Origin: Fusobacterium sp.
GTDB taxonomy: Bacteria > Cyanobacteriota > Vampirovibrionia > Gastranaerophilales > Gastranaerophilaceae
Length of the DNA: 64,000 bases
Direction: 5' to 3'
Assembly: GCA_023662905.1 (NCBI GenBank)
Contig: JAMPIJ010000001.1
Span: 174,854-238,853, forward strand
The position numbers and the translations under genes are program-made. Below are positions 1 through 9,658 of the stretch, piece after piece. The notes beneath the pieces were generated by a model that saw only the letters and a list, made by a program, of their open reading frames with translations, did not search any database and had not been told where the DNA came from. Each line of letters begins with the position of its first letter. Position 1 is the stretch's first letter.

Positions 1-2
1 CG

Positions 3-965
3 GTTCTATCTAAGACGTTGGCGGGCTGCCGTACAACGAAAATGAGGATGGCACTCAGTGCCTTTACTATGGCGGAAATCTTGCTTTCCCTCACAATTAT
101 TGGCGTAGTTGCGGCGATAACGCTTCCGTCACTGACAGGTAACATTAACGAACGGACTTGGAACACACAGAGAAAAGCTTTGTTTGCGCGATTTAGTCAG
201 GCAATAGCATTAATGCCGGCGTTGAACGGATATGGAACGCTTGATGGTACAACAGACACTGTCGCAGAAACTTTTATTACGAGCGGGCTTTCTAAAGTTC
301 TTAAAATTAACAATATTTGCGACAGCACGCATTTGGCTGATTGCGGCATTCCAACCAATATTAACGCTTTGAACGGTACGTCATTAACTACTCCACAAAC
401 AATGTCGCAATTAAATGCTTTTATTATTCAAGCGGAAACCTATTCACAGCGTGATACGAATGCAGCGGCATTTGAAACCGCGAATGGGGAATCTATATTA
501 TTATTTTATAATCCGAGTTGTGTTTCTGCTATGGGCGAAAACGATGAGTATTATACGCAGGCAAAAGTTTGTGCTAATATGATTTTTGATTTAAACGGCA
601 GTAAGGGGCCTAATACAGTTGGCAAAGACATTGGATTTATGACTGTTTTATATCCGACAGATAGTTCAGTCGTTGCGCCGAATGTTCCGGTGCAAAAGGC
701 CTCTGATTCTATTACGCAGCAAGAAGCCCTCGGGGCTTGCAAGCAGCAGGATTCTGAGTTCCGTATTCCGAGTCGCGATGAGTTGGTTTCATTATTTGTA
801 AATCAGAAGTTAATCAATGGGGCATTGACAGAAGAGAGTGCTGATTATTGGTCTGCAACGCTGGCGTCTTCGACGATGGCTTGGGCGCAAGGGTTTAGAA
901 CCGGAAAACAGGTTCTAAGAAATCGGACAACGCATTCCGGAAAAGTTCATTGCGTTAAAAGGTAG
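3..965 (+). CDS. Prepilin-like protein with C-terminal lectin-like domain (5' end cut by window)
   Basis: Type IV prepilin-like protein whose start and G tract lie before the window. The first bases match the sequence just after the G tract of the 18.5 kb paralogue almost exactly, so the frame is open from base 3 and the TTG at 18 is not a convincing start. The SAFTMAE processing site is at about 57-77, followed by a hydrophobic helix (LLSLTIIGVVAA) that would anchor the subunit in the membrane or pilus core. Six cysteines fall in three pairs. The middle has DLNGSKGPN, as in many GspG-like pilins. The C-terminus has RIPSRDEL, YWSA and a terminal CVKR, resembling DUF1566/Fib_succ_major domains. 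The closest paralogue in the window is the 53.4 kb gene. ON/OFF state cannot be read here. Confidence 0.85.
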   Translation, partial: VLSKTLAGCRTTKMRMALSAFTMAEILLSLTIIGVVAAITLPSLTGNINERTWNTQRKALFARFSQAIALMPALNGYGTLDGTTDTVAETFITSGLSKVLKINNICDSTHLADCGIPTNINALNGTSLTTPQTMSQLNAFIIQAETYSQRDTNAAAFETANGESILLFYNPSCVSAMGENDEYYTQAKVCANMIFDLNGSKGPNTVGKDIGFMTVLYPTDSSVVAPNVPVQKASDSITQQEALGACKQQDSEFRIPSRDELVSLFVNQKLINGALTEESADYWSATLASSTMAWAQGFRTGKQVLRNRTTHSGKVHCVKR

Positions 966-1021
966 ATGTTAGGCATTAAAAGAATACTCGGGTTCAGTTA
1001 AGAAGCCGCCTTGACCGGCGG

Positions 1022-1045
1022 GAAAGCGCCGTAAGGCGCTTTCTT
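1022..1045. terminator. Intrinsic terminator between pilin and pdp
   Basis: GAAAGCGCC and GGCGCTTTC form a stem with a GTAA loop, followed by TT. It lies between convergent genes and can serve both strands. Confidence 0.75.
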
Positions 1046-2351
1046 ATTGAACTATTTCATATATAAGTGGCTTTTTCGGCGGTTCGATGGAGGTTATTTC
1101 GAACGCCTCATCGCACAACTCGCGGCATTGGAGGGTTTTCTCATCATTGTTTGAGTAAATTGTATAAAGAGTTTCCCCTTTATTTACCCTTTCGCCGGAT
1201 TTTTTGTTTAAATAAACACCTACGCTCAAATCTATCGCATCCGCTTTTGTTTCACGTCCTGCACCTAAAAGCTTGCAGGAAAGCGCTACTTTGTATGCGT
1301 TTATGTTCTCAACGTAGCCGTCTTTTTCTGACTTAACTTCGATTTTTTTGCTTGCCGTCGGAAGCTTTGAGTAATCATCCAGAGCTTCTGCCAATCCACC
1401 TTGCGTTGCTACGAGTTCTTTGAATTTATCAAGCGCTTTACCTGATGTTATTAACTCGTCAATATAATTGCGCGCAGAATCTCGGTCAGCACAGATTTCG
1501 TATTGCAAGAGTGTCAAAATCGCAAGTTCATAAGTGAGTTCGTAAACTTCGCCGTCTTTGAGGTTGCCTTTGAGGAATTCACAGGCTTCTATGACTTCAA
1601 GTGAGTTTCCAACGGCTCTTCCGAGCGGCTCATTCATCGATGTGATTACAGCGATAACCTTACGGCCTAAGTGTTTGCCGATTTCAACCATAAGACGTGC
1701 GAGTCTTGCCGCGTCTTGTGGTTCTTTCATAAACGCGCCGTTTCCGCATTTGACGTCGAGAACTATGTTTTCGGCGCCGGAGGCAATTTTTTTAGAAATT
1801 ACAGATGAGGCGATTAATGAAACGTTATCGACAGTTCCTGTTACGTCACGAAGTGCGTAGAGGATTCCGTCAGCCGGTGTAAGGCCTTTTGTTTGCGCTC
1901 CGATTGCAAGGTTTATACGTTTAACCTGTTCAATCATGTCGTCAATCTGGCAGTCAGTATTGAACCCTGGAATTGATTCCAGTTTATCAATCGTTCCGCC
2001 TGTGTGTCCGAGCGCGCGGCCTGAAAGTTTAAGACATGGAATTCCCGCAGCGGCGAGAATTGGGGTTAATGTCAGCGTGATTTTATCGCCGACACCGCCT
2101 GTTGAATGTTTATCAAGAACGCCTTTGGGAAGCTTTGACTGATCGACAAAACTTCCAGATTTAACCATTGCTTCTGTAAGGTATGAAGTTTCTAAATCCG
2201 TCATTCCTTGGAAGCACACGGCCATCAAAAACGCGCTGATTTGATAATCAGGCATACTCTTGTCCATTATTGAATTAATAAAGAAATTGATTTCTTCTTT
2301 TGTTAATTCTTTTCCCTGCTTTTTTTTCAGGATTAAATCAACTGTTCTCAT
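1044..2351 (-). CDS. pdp: Pyrimidine-nucleoside (thymidine) phosphorylase
   Basis: Cleaves thymidine, uridine or deoxyuridine with phosphate, giving base plus (deoxy)ribose-1-phosphate, in cytoplasmic nucleoside salvage. At 435 aa it has normal family length. The N-terminus (MRTVDLILKKKQGKELT) is typical of Gram-positive-type Pdp. The KHSTGGVGD phosphate-binding segment (about residues 81-89) and the signature SGRALGHTGGTIDKLE are both intact. It lies 3 nt downstream of skp on the same strand and could be co-transcribed with it. Pdp versus DeoA specificity cannot be told from the sequence. Confidence 0.95.
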   Translation of the reverse strand: MRTVDLILKKKQGKELTKEEINFFINSIMDKSMPDYQISAFLMAVCFQGMTDLETSYLTEAMVKSGSFVDQSKLPKGVLDKHSTGGVGDKITLTLTPILAAAGIPCLKLSGRALGHTGGTIDKLESIPGFNTDCQIDDMIEQVKRINLAIGAQTKGLTPADGILYALRDVTGTVDNVSLIASSVISKKIASGAENIVLDVKCGNGAFMKEPQDAARLARLMVEIGKHLGRKVIAVITSMNEPLGRAVGNSLEVIEACEFLKGNLKDGEVYELTYELAILTLLQYEICADRDSARNYIDELITSGKALDKFKELVATQGGLAEALDDYSKLPTASKKIEVKSEKDGYVENINAYKVALSCKLLGAGRETKADAIDLSVGVYLNKKSGERVNKGETLYTIYSNNDEKTLQCRELCDEAFEITSIEPPKKPLIYEIVQ

Positions 2352-2354
2352 AAA

Positions 2355-2801
2355 CTATTTTACAGCCTTTAACTTTTGGATAACCAAATCACTAACATCA
2401 ACTCCGCCAACGAAGATTACTCTGAAATCAACGATTGCGTCGAGGTGTTGTTCAACAAGAACTTTGTTTGCTGCTTCTTTAATTCTTGAGTAAACGAGTT
2501 CTTCTTTTTGGTTTTTAAGTTTTAAAAGAGCTTCTTCCTTAGCCTGAAGTTCTTTTGCAGTAGCTTCTTCAAAGTTTTGTTTTTTCAAAGGTGTGTCTAA
2601 AGCTTTGTATTGTTTTTCTTTATCAACCATGAATTGTTGAATTTCAAGAGCTTTAGCATCGATTTCTTTGATTGCAGATTGAGCAACAGGATAATTTTCC
2701 TGAACTTTTACGTAGTCAACATAGCCGATACCAGCGGCGAAAGTTTGAACGCCGAGTAATAAGCTTGCAGCCAGTAAAGATAATTTTGTAAAGTTTTTCA
2801 T
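2355..2801 (-). CDS. skp: OmpH/Skp-family periplasmic chaperone
   Basis: A 148-aa protein with a signal peptide (MKNFTKLSLLAASLLLGVQT, cleaved near AFA). It has the OmpH pattern: a short N-terminal strand (GIGYVDYVKVQENYP), a long charged helical hairpin (about residues 40-115) and a C-terminal VDFRVIFVGGVDVSD segment. Skp-type chaperones hold unfolded outer-membrane proteins in the periplasm for delivery to BamA. Its position right after bamA on the same strand fits this. The start is preceded by AGGAGGTAAAT. Confidence 0.88.
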   Translation of the reverse strand: MKNFTKLSLLAASLLLGVQTFAAGIGYVDYVKVQENYPVAQSAIKEIDAKALEIQQFMVDKEKQYKALDTPLKKQNFEEATAKELQAKEEALLKLKNQKEELVYSRIKEAANKVLVEQHLDAIVDFRVIFVGGVDVSDLVIQKLKAVK

Positions 2802-2860
2802 ATTTACCTCCTATATTAATGTTTCATTTGTTTTTCGTTACCGATAGCCAATCAGCCAAT

Positions 2861-2882
2861 TATGGCTGTCGACTCAGTCGAC
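2861..2882 (-). repeat. 22-nt palindrome-bearing repeat after the bamA stop
   Basis: Read on the - strand, this begins right after the bamA stop with GTCGACTGAGTCGAC and continues AGCCATA. The same 22 bases occur exactly at 44062-44083, overlapping the valS stop codon. The centre CTGAG with complementary flanks is shared with hairpins at 18582, 35606, 39118 and 53304. Confidence 0.7.
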
Positions 2883-5000
2883 TTAGTACATTAAATCCCC
2901 AACGCCGAACGTGAAGTAACCGCCTCTGTTACCGTTAGCACCAGGGTTGGTGAGCGGAATACCGTAGTCGATAGAGAGTGGTCCCATGCCCGGAACGTAT
3001 AGTTTCAAACCGACACCGGCAGTAACTGCGTACATCGGTCTGTCGTAGATTCTGTCGCTGACTGTTGTGCCGAATACTTTACCTGCGTCAACGAACATTG
3101 TGAATCTAAGATTGTGTAAGAAATTGATTTTTGTTCTGTCTAAGAACGGAATAGGTGTTGCAAATTCTGCAGAACCCATTACGAACGCATCACCCGTACC
3201 AACGCCGCTCATTTTGAAACCTCTGATAGAGTAAGGGCCGCCTAAGCGATAAGCCATAACTTCAGGCATATGATCGCCGTGAATCTTTCCGCCCCCTTTA
3301 ACCATAAAGGACAGGGATGATTTCTTTCTGATTGGTACGTAGTGTTTAATCATGCCGGAAAGTTTTCCGTGGGTTTGTTGGAAATCAGTAAGCCCGAATT
3401 CTTCGTCAAATCTCAAACTTGCCATTGTACCGCGTCTTGTAACGGTTTCGCTGTCACGCGTGTCATACATTAATCCAGGGCTTAAAGATAAGAACAGACC
3501 GCCCTCAAGTTGTTTCGCGCGTTCGCTTATTGGAACACCGTTTTTATAGAAAAGACCTGCGATTTTATTGAAGTCGCCCTCTGATACGTGAATGTTTTCA
3601 ACACCGAGTGTCATTGTTGAGGTCATGTGTCGGTTTGATTTCATTCTGTGAGCAACCGTAATTTCGCCGCCTAAGCGTCGTTCAATTGCGAGTGGAATTT
3701 GATAACTTCCGAAATCTCTATAGTAAATTTTGCTCAGGAATGAAGTATCTGCGTTCAGGAAGTGAGGTTCAAAGAAGCTTAATTCTGCTTGTAGGTTCAT
3801 TCTGCGCATAATAGATGCGTCGTTGAGGATTATACCTGTACCGGCCAAACCGTTAAGTGATAATCTCTGGTTGCGTCCGCGGAAGTTGTTGTCTGAAATC
3901 CCCAGTGATCCAAAAAGACCTGTTACGGTATCAACACCACCGCCGGCTGAAATACTTGCACTGCGTTGTTCTTCAACGTTTAATGTGATGTTGTAAGCAT
4001 CTGGATCTTCTTCGCTTGGTTCAATTTCACGTGTAACATCTTTGAACGCCTGAGTTGAGTAGAGTCGGATTAAGTCTTCTTTAAGCATGTTTTCGTTGTA
4101 TATCATGCCTGGTTCGGTTAAGATATTGCGTTCAATGATGTAGTCTTTGGTCTTTTTGTTACCTGAGATAAATATTTTATTAACTTTACCCTCAACGATT
4201 GAAATGTTAATCGTTCCATCCGGATCGTCTGATACTGAATCTATGCGTGAGAGGATGTAGCCTTTATCAATGTAAAGTTTTTGAACCTCAGCGATTGCCT
4301 GATTAAGCATTCCGATGTTTTGCGGCTGTCCTTTGATCGGAAGTAGAACATCTAGGATTTCTTCTGTTGAAACAACGGTGTTTCCCTCGATTGTAAAATC
4401 TGTAATAGGAGCATTTTCTTCGACAATAATCTGAATTGACACGGTTCCATCGCTATTGCTGATAGGAAGAGCTTTCATGTTTTCGGTAAAGTATCCCATG
4501 TCGTAAATATTTTTCAAATCAAGCATGAGCATGTCACGGCTATATGGAGAACCGTGTTGTAATTGCATTTGCTGACGTATTAAATCATTTGAAATATTAT
4601 TAGCACCCTGAATTTGAATATCTTTAATGATAGCCTGTTCTTTGGATAATTTTTCCTGTTGTTGTTGATATAAAGAGCCTGTTTCGTCTTCATAATAATC
4701 TTCATCAGAAGAGGCTGAACCGTAATATTGATCAAAAGGTTTATAATCCTTATCATCCATAGGGTTATAAGGTAGATTATCAGCGGATTGGGTATTAAGC
4801 GCAGGTTTTTTGTAATTGTTAAGCTCTTGCATAAGATTTTTAGTGCTTTCAGTCATGCCAGAAATATCTTCCTGCTGTTTTTTACCAACAGGCTGAATAG
4901 AGTCATGCCAAAAATCTTCTACCCCGTAAGTTGCAAGCGGCAAACAAGTTGAAATAGCGCTTAAAAGTATTAAGTTTTTCAGCCATTTACTAAATTTCAA
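2883..5000 (-). CDS. bamA: Outer-membrane protein assembly factor BamA (Omp85)
   Basis: Omp85-family protein that inserts beta-barrel proteins into the outer membrane. I prefer the TTG at 5000: it gives a clean signal peptide (KFSKWLKNLILLSAISTC) and has AAGG nine bases upstream. A TTG at 5033 would give a 716-aa product but has no visible ribosome site. An acidic, Gln-rich linker of about 100 residues is followed by POTRA repeats (from about residue 125, IKDIQIQGANNISNDLI) and a C-terminal bacterial surface antigen barrel. The barrel has the conserved YRLGGPYSIRGF segment and ends in an aromatic residue (GVGDLMY). skp lies just downstream. Confidence 0.93.
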   Translation of the reverse strand: MKFSKWLKNLILLSAISTCLPLATYGVEDFWHDSIQPVGKKQQEDISGMTESTKNLMQELNNYKKPALNTQSADNLPYNPMDDKDYKPFDQYYGSASSDEDYYEDETGSLYQQQQEKLSKEQAIIKDIQIQGANNISNDLIRQQMQLQHGSPYSRDMLMLDLKNIYDMGYFTENMKALPISNSDGTVSIQIIVEENAPITDFTIEGNTVVSTEEILDVLLPIKGQPQNIGMLNQAIAEVQKLYIDKGYILSRIDSVSDDPDGTINISIVEGKVNKIFISGNKKTKDYIIERNILTEPGMIYNENMLKEDLIRLYSTQAFKDVTREIEPSEEDPDAYNITLNVEEQRSASISAGGGVDTVTGLFGSLGISDNNFRGRNQRLSLNGLAGTGIILNDASIMRRMNLQAELSFFEPHFLNADTSFLSKIYYRDFGSYQIPLAIERRLGGEITVAHRMKSNRHMTSTMTLGVENIHVSEGDFNKIAGLFYKNGVPISERAKQLEGGLFLSLSPGLMYDTRDSETVTRRGTMASLRFDEEFGLTDFQQTHGKLSGMIKHYVPIRKKSSLSFMVKGGGKIHGDHMPEVMAYRLGGPYSIRGFKMSGVGTGDAFVMGSAEFATPIPFLDRTKINFLHNLRFTMFVDAGKVFGTTVSDRIYDRPMYAVTAGVGLKLYVPGMGPLSIDYGIPLTNPGANGNRGGYFTFGVGDLMY

Positions 5001-5076
5001 AAAGATATACCTTAATCCTAGTCTACTCTCCAACTACATTCTAGCACAAATTCAGAATAATACAAATGTTAACTTT

Positions 5077-5970
5077 TTATTCGTTTTCGTTCTGATAGCC
5101 AAAGTTTTTCAATGCGTTGTCTTTTTTGCGCCAGTCTTTCTCAACCTTGACTTCAAGTGAGAGGAAGACTTTTTTATCGGCTATTTTTTCGAGTTCTAAG
5201 CGTGATTGCATTCCGATTGTTTTTAATAATGCGCCGCCTTTACCGATTAAAATCCCCTTCTGGCTTTTTTGTTCGCAGTAGATAACGGCATAAATTTTAT
5301 CGATATTTTCTTCTTCGCGGTATTCAACGACTTTCACGGCAGTTGAGTGCGGAATTTCATCGGATGTGTTCAGAAGAATTTTTTCTCTGATAATTTCTTC
5401 CGTGATACTACGCATAGTTTCTTCTGTAACGATTTCTTCTGGGTAGAGAAGTTCGCCGTCCGGAAGATTTTTATAAATATTTTTTAATAATGTATCAATG
5501 TTCCGGCCGGTTTTGGCTGAAAGTCTGATAACTGGATAATTCTTTTCAAAAAGGGTTTTGTATGTTAAAAGGTTTTCTTCGATTTTGTTAAGATTTTTGG
5601 TTTTGTCGACTTTGTTCATTACAATAAGGATTGGAATTTCGGTTTGAAGAACATTATTTACAATCCACTTGTCGCCTTTGCCGGCGGGTTCTGAACCGTC
5701 AACAAGGAAAATAATTAAATCCGCATCAGGAATCGCGAATTTTGCTTCGTCCATCAAAAATTCGCCGAGTTTATTAAGGGGTTTATGAATCCCAGGGGTG
5801 TCGATGAAGACAATTTGTCCCTCTGGTTTGGTTAAAATTCCCTTAATTCTTTTTCTTGTTGTCTGTGCCTTGTCGGTCGCAATTACAATCTTCTGTCCCA
5901 AAATTTGGTTCAAAAGTGTTGATTTTCCGACATTAGGTCTTCCTACTATTGCTACAAATCCGCTTTTCAT
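5077..5970 (-). CDS. era: GTPase Era
   Basis: Ribosome-associated GTPase that binds 16S rRNA and acts in 30S maturation. At 297 aa it has normal length. G1 is GRPNVGKST (about residues 10-18), G3 is DTPGIHK, G4 is NKVD and G5 is SAKTG. The C-terminal KH domain includes KGILIGKGGALLKTIG. The start is the ATG at 5970, whose product begins MKSGFVAIVG. Confidence 0.97.
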   Translation of the reverse strand: MKSGFVAIVGRPNVGKSTLLNQILGQKIVIATDKAQTTRKRIKGILTKPEGQIVFIDTPGIHKPLNKLGEFLMDEAKFAIPDADLIIFLVDGSEPAGKGDKWIVNNVLQTEIPILIVMNKVDKTKNLNKIEENLLTYKTLFEKNYPVIRLSAKTGRNIDTLLKNIYKNLPDGELLYPEEIVTEETMRSITEEIIREKILLNTSDEIPHSTAVKVVEYREEENIDKIYAVIYCEQKSQKGILIGKGGALLKTIGMQSRLELEKIADKKVFLSLEVKVEKDWRKKDNALKNFGYQNENE

Positions 5971-6064
5971 TTAATAATAATAGCATAAATATAACAAATT
6001 TTTACAAATTAGCAATTTTATTTTTTCTCGGGTATTATATTGTAGTGTAATTAGGGATTTAAAC

Positions 6065-7897
6065 ATGTTTAAGAAATATATATTAACCACATTAGTATTA
6101 CTGCTAGCCGGCTGCGTAACTTTTGCGCAGGCAAGCAATTCGATTCTAAATACAACAGTACGCAAAACTGCTGAAAATAAATTAAATTTGACGTTTTTTA
6201 CTAAGGGTGAGAATGTCGAAAAGCCTATCGTAAAGGATAAAGGTAATAATCAGTATGTGATTTTGCTGCCCAATTTAGTTGATAATGCCGGCCGTAAACC
6301 TGATTTGAGAAACGCTTCTGATATTGTTTCTGACGTAAGCGTAAAAACAATTAACGAGGGCGCAGTTACTTATACAAAAGTTTCTATTACAACCAAAAAG
6401 CCTGTTACAATTAATGCCGAAACCCGCAGAACTTCACAATCTGCAAGTGATTTGACCGGCGTGAATGATATTCTTACTAAGGTTAATCTAATCAGTCAGG
6501 ATATTCAGGCTTCAAAAGAAATTCAACCTGTGAATACTGTTACAGCGCTACCAAAAATGAACAGTGTTCAGGATATTTTGAACAATAAAAATTCTATTGG
6601 TACTGTAAAACCTGCCGTTGATGTGAAAAAAGAGATTCCGGCACCTGTTGTTGCGGCTCCGATAAAAACTGTTTCTGCGCATGTTCCGCCAAATACTTCT
6701 GCTATCAAGGCTGATGCGAAAAAACTTAAAAACGAAAATATCAAAAACGTTAGAAAAAATGCTGTTGAAAATATCAATAAAATCGAAAAAAATATAAAAA
6801 GTTCAGTAGAAAATAACGTCACTGTTAACGATGAAGAGCCGGAAACTATTCTTCCGCCGGTTAATAATGAGGCAGAAGCTTCTATTCAAGAAATTGTCCC
6901 TGAATCAAAAACGTTCAGCGCTTCAAAGGCACTGGCGTCACCGATAGCATTGATAATGTTATTTGTATTTGGTGTTGCGCTTCTTGCAATGTTTATTATA
7001 GGCAAAATGAAGTCTGCACTTGCTGATTCTGATGAACTCAACGAATCTTTCATTCAACGTATGAATTCTGCCGCTGTAAGTGAGAAAAAAGATTTAACAG
7101 GACTTGCGCAGAATACAGAACTCAACTGGCAGGAAAAATATCAGTCTTTGAAAGGCGAAGAAAAGGCAAAACAAAAGGCTGTAGTAGAAGCTCATGCCGG
7201 AATTGTTGAACCTGATGATGACTTAGATATTATTGAAGATTATACAGAAGAGGAAGAAGAACTTCCGCAAATAATTGAGCCTTTAAACCCGTTTGCAGCG
7301 CCTGTTGTCAAGGATTCGGCTGATTCAATCACGTCTTCTATGAAACGAAGCCTGAAAATTGCGGATGAACCTGAAATTAATCTCGCTCAGACAAAAAGAA
7401 ATACCGGACTTAAAAATAGATTTAAAGGTTTTGAATCAAATCCAATCAGCGGGCTTGAGCGTAATATGAACGAACTTCTTGATGCGGTGATTAAAATGGA
7501 AGAGGAAAAACCTGTTGTACAGCCAGCACCGGTCATTGTTGAATCTGTTGTAGAACCTGAACCGGTCGTTGAGGTTCACGAAGAAGCTCCGGTTGTTCAT
7601 GAAATCGTTGAACACGCTTCGTTACCGATTCAAAAACCTAAAAAGAAAATGAAAATCAAACAAAGCCGTGCAATCGATGACAACAAAGGCTTCTACCTCG
7701 TGGATATGGAAGATAAATTGGCGTTGATGGGTCGTATAAATGATAAATTCACGGTGTTGAAGAAATTCGACGATAAAGACAAAGCAACCTTACAGGTAAG
7801 ACGTGACAAAGATAATCTTTATATGGTAAGAACGGACGGATTCAAAGCGCTTGTTGACGTGGCAGACACAAAAATGGGTGTTCTTGCAGAACTCTAG
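6065..7897 (+). CDS. AMIN-like membrane-anchored protein of unknown role
   Basis: 610 aa. It starts with a lipoprotein-type signal (LLLAGC near residue 16). Residues about 25-125 (NLTFFTKGENVEKP, QYVILLPNLVDN, VTYTKVSITTKKP) resemble an AMIN domain, which targets envelope proteins to peptidoglycan or secretins. A low-complexity stretch follows, then one transmembrane segment (ALIMLFVFGVALLAMFIIG, about residues 297-315). A long acidic, probably cytoplasmic region ends in a compact domain (residues about 540-610) starting RAIDDNKGFYLVDMEDKLAL. A protein with both a lipobox and an internal transmembrane helix is odd; the N-terminal cysteine may be incidental. The next gene starts 7 nt on, suggesting one transcript. 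Function not recognised. Confidence 0.7.
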   Translation: MFKKYILTTLVLLLAGCVTFAQASNSILNTTVRKTAENKLNLTFFTKGENVEKPIVKDKGNNQYVILLPNLVDNAGRKPDLRNASDIVSDVSVKTINEGAVTYTKVSITTKKPVTINAETRRTSQSASDLTGVNDILTKVNLISQDIQASKEIQPVNTVTALPKMNSVQDILNNKNSIGTVKPAVDVKKEIPAPVVAAPIKTVSAHVPPNTSAIKADAKKLKNENIKNVRKNAVENINKIEKNIKSSVENNVTVNDEEPETILPPVNNEAEASIQEIVPESKTFSASKALASPIALIMLFVFGVALLAMFIIGKMKSALADSDELNESFIQRMNSAAVSEKKDLTGLAQNTELNWQEKYQSLKGEEKAKQKAVVEAHAGIVEPDDDLDIIEDYTEEEEELPQIIEPLNPFAAPVVKDSADSITSSMKRSLKIADEPEINLAQTKRNTGLKNRFKGFESNPISGLERNMNELLDAVIKMEEEKPVVQPAPVIVESVVEPEPVVEVHEEAPVVHEIVEHASLPIQKPKKKMKIKQSRAIDDNKGFYLVDMEDKLALMGRINDKFTVLKKFDDKDKATLQVRRDKDNLYMVRTDGFKALVDVADTKMGVLAEL

Positions 7898-7904
7898 GAA
7901 TTAA

Positions 7905-8996
7905 ATGAAGAAGTTTTTAGTAATAGCGTTGTGCCTGATGATTTTTCTGTCCGGCTGCGCGAAGAAAGATGAGAGGATAAATATTCAGTTCGCGTCGTGG
8001 GGATCTAAGACGGAAGTCGAGATTATTAAATCCGTAATCTCTGACTTTGAGGCCGAAAACCCTGATATTAAAATTGAATTTTTGCATATCCCGCAGAATT
8101 ATTTTCAGAAACTTCACCTGCTTTTTGCGTCTAACACAGAGCCTGACGTGATGTTTTTGAATAACCTATACTTGCCGATTTATGCAAATGCCGGACGCTT
8201 GGAGCCTTTAAGCGCTCAAAAAAATGTTTATAACTCGAAGATTTTGGACGCGCTTGGCTGGCATGGGGAATTGTATGCGATTCCGCGTGATATTTCGCTT
8301 CTGGTTGTTTATTATAATAAAGATTTGTTTAAGCGTGCCGGAGTTTCTGTTCCTCAGACCGGCTGGACTTTTGATGATATGCTTGAAAAAAGCCGTAAAA
8401 TACAGGCGAAAACGGGCGCTTTCGGGATAAGTTTTGAGGAAGAACCGCTTTTTTATCTGCCTTACGTAATGAGTGAGGGTGGAAGTTTTTATGAGTTGGA
8501 GTCTGAACCGACCCGCCGTGCGCTTGGATTTTATGCGGATTTGCGCGGAAAACATCACGTCGCACCAAGACGTGAGGAGAGCGCTTCTGCGACAATGGCG
8601 CAGATGTTTTTGCAGGAAAAAATTGCGATGCACCTGAGCGGCCGTTGGCTTACACCAAAATATATGGAAGACGCGAATTTCCCGTGGAATATCGTGCCTT
8701 TCCCGAGGGGGGCAAAAGGAAGTATTGTTCCGCTTGACGCTTCAGGGTGGGCTGTTGCAAAATCCTCTAACCACAAACCTGAAGCTTTGCGATTTGTTGA
8801 ATATATGGCCTCAAAACCTGTAATCGACAAATTTGCGGTAACTGGGTTGATTGTTCCGGCCAGAAACGATGTTGATTTTACTGGAAAAGAGGTTTATTTG
8901 AAAACTCTCAAAACCGCGCAGCCGACACCCGTGAGTGTTGATTATAATAAACTGACGGATAGGCTCAAAATTGAATTGGAAAATTTGTTTAATTAG
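7905..8996 (+). CDS. Extracellular solute-binding lipoprotein, family 1 (sugar type)
   Basis: 363-aa ABC-transporter substrate-binding protein. The signal peptide has a lipobox (MIFLSGC, Cys about residue 18). INIQFASWGSKTEVEIIKSV and EPDVMFLNNLYLP are typical of the maltose/oligosaccharide-binding family. It lies directly downstream of the AMIN-like gene. No permease or ATPase gene is adjacent, so the membrane partners must be elsewhere. The substrate is probably a sugar but cannot be assigned. Confidence 0.88.
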   Translation: MKKFLVIALCLMIFLSGCAKKDERINIQFASWGSKTEVEIIKSVISDFEAENPDIKIEFLHIPQNYFQKLHLLFASNTEPDVMFLNNLYLPIYANAGRLEPLSAQKNVYNSKILDALGWHGELYAIPRDISLLVVYYNKDLFKRAGVSVPQTGWTFDDMLEKSRKIQAKTGAFGISFEEEPLFYLPYVMSEGGSFYELESEPTRRALGFYADLRGKHHVAPRREESASATMAQMFLQEKIAMHLSGRWLTPKYMEDANFPWNIVPFPRGAKGSIVPLDASGWAVAKSSNHKPEALRFVEYMASKPVIDKFAVTGLIVPARNDVDFTGKEVYLKTLKTAQPTPVSVDYNKLTDRLKIELENLFN

Positions 8997-9029
8997 TACC
9001 AACTCCCGTCTTTTGACGGGAGTTGGTGG

Positions 9030-9485
9030 CTACATTTTAAGATTTAAGCCATTTTCGCTTCGGTATAGTTCGGTTTTTTCAATTTCCGTGTCCAGTTTTG
9101 TTTTATCAGATATTACAAATTTGGAATTACCATCGGCTTCAGCTTGTGCTGTTCCCGCCATTGTTGTTAAACCTCCGGCTGCAGAAAGTAACGCACCAAA
9201 ACCTGCTCCAATACCTGTTGCGCAAACCGTTAAGCCTGCTCCGGCCATTGTAGCTCCTGTCCCAAATGCAGCTCTTGCTGTATTTATTCGTTTTACTTCT
9301 TGGTCACGTGCGTCGCAGATTTCTGCCGGACTCAATATTCCATCCTTGTTTTTGTCAATATCTTTAAAATCAATACCGATTTTTTTACTGTAACAATCGT
9401 GTCTTTCTGCCTCTGGCTTTTTCATTCCCGCATAATATTTGCCGGAAATAGTTGTAATTGGGTGTGAAACTTTTGGGTCTGTCAT
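9030..9485 (-). CDS. Small EF-hand protein with Gly/Ala-rich hydrophobic segment
   Basis: 151 aa. It has one clear EF-hand loop (DIDKNKDGILSPAE, about residues 43-56), implying calcium binding. An Ala/Gly-rich hydrophobic stretch follows (about residues 73-110, ATMAGAGLTVCATGIGAGFG) that may insert in or cross a membrane. There is no classical signal peptide. The start has AGGAGGATTTTT in front of it. The upstream region carries the same two repeat sites as the EF-hand operon at 59.8 kb, so the two are probably co-regulated. Function unknown. Confidence 0.65.
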   Translation of the reverse strand: MTDPKVSHPITTISGKYYAGMKKPEAERHDCYSKKIGIDFKDIDKNKDGILSPAEICDARDQEVKRINTARAAFGTGATMAGAGLTVCATGIGAGFGALLSAAGGLTTMAGTAQAEADGNSKFVISDKTKLDTEIEKTELYRSENGLNLKM

Positions 9486-9510
9486 AAAAATCCTCCTTGT
9501 TTATACTCTC

Positions 9511-9545
9511 ATACAACAGTTTGTATATTGTGTTGCAAGGGTAAA
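9511..9545 (-). promoter_or_regulatory. Proximal regulatory site upstream of EF-hand gene
   Basis: On the - strand this reads TTACCCTTGCAACACAAT, then ATACAAACTGTTGTA, ending about 25 nt before the start codon. The 59.71-59.75 kb site upstream of the second EF-hand operon is nearly identical. The half-sites CAACACAAT and TGTTGTA repeat those of the distal palindrome. Confidence 0.6.
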
Positions 9546-9658
9546 TGATAAAAGGCCATTGTTTCCACGTTTTGTGGTATCGTTTCATAAATATTTATTA
9601 TTAAGTTTTGTAACAAATTAAGCAATAAGCGCAATTATATCAACGAAAATTACTTTAT

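Noticed and set aside
8208-8830. Overlapping antisense reading frames inside the 7.9 kb solute-binding gene
   Set aside because: They are Arg/His-rich shadows of a well-supported lipoprotein gene with no ribosome sites of their own.
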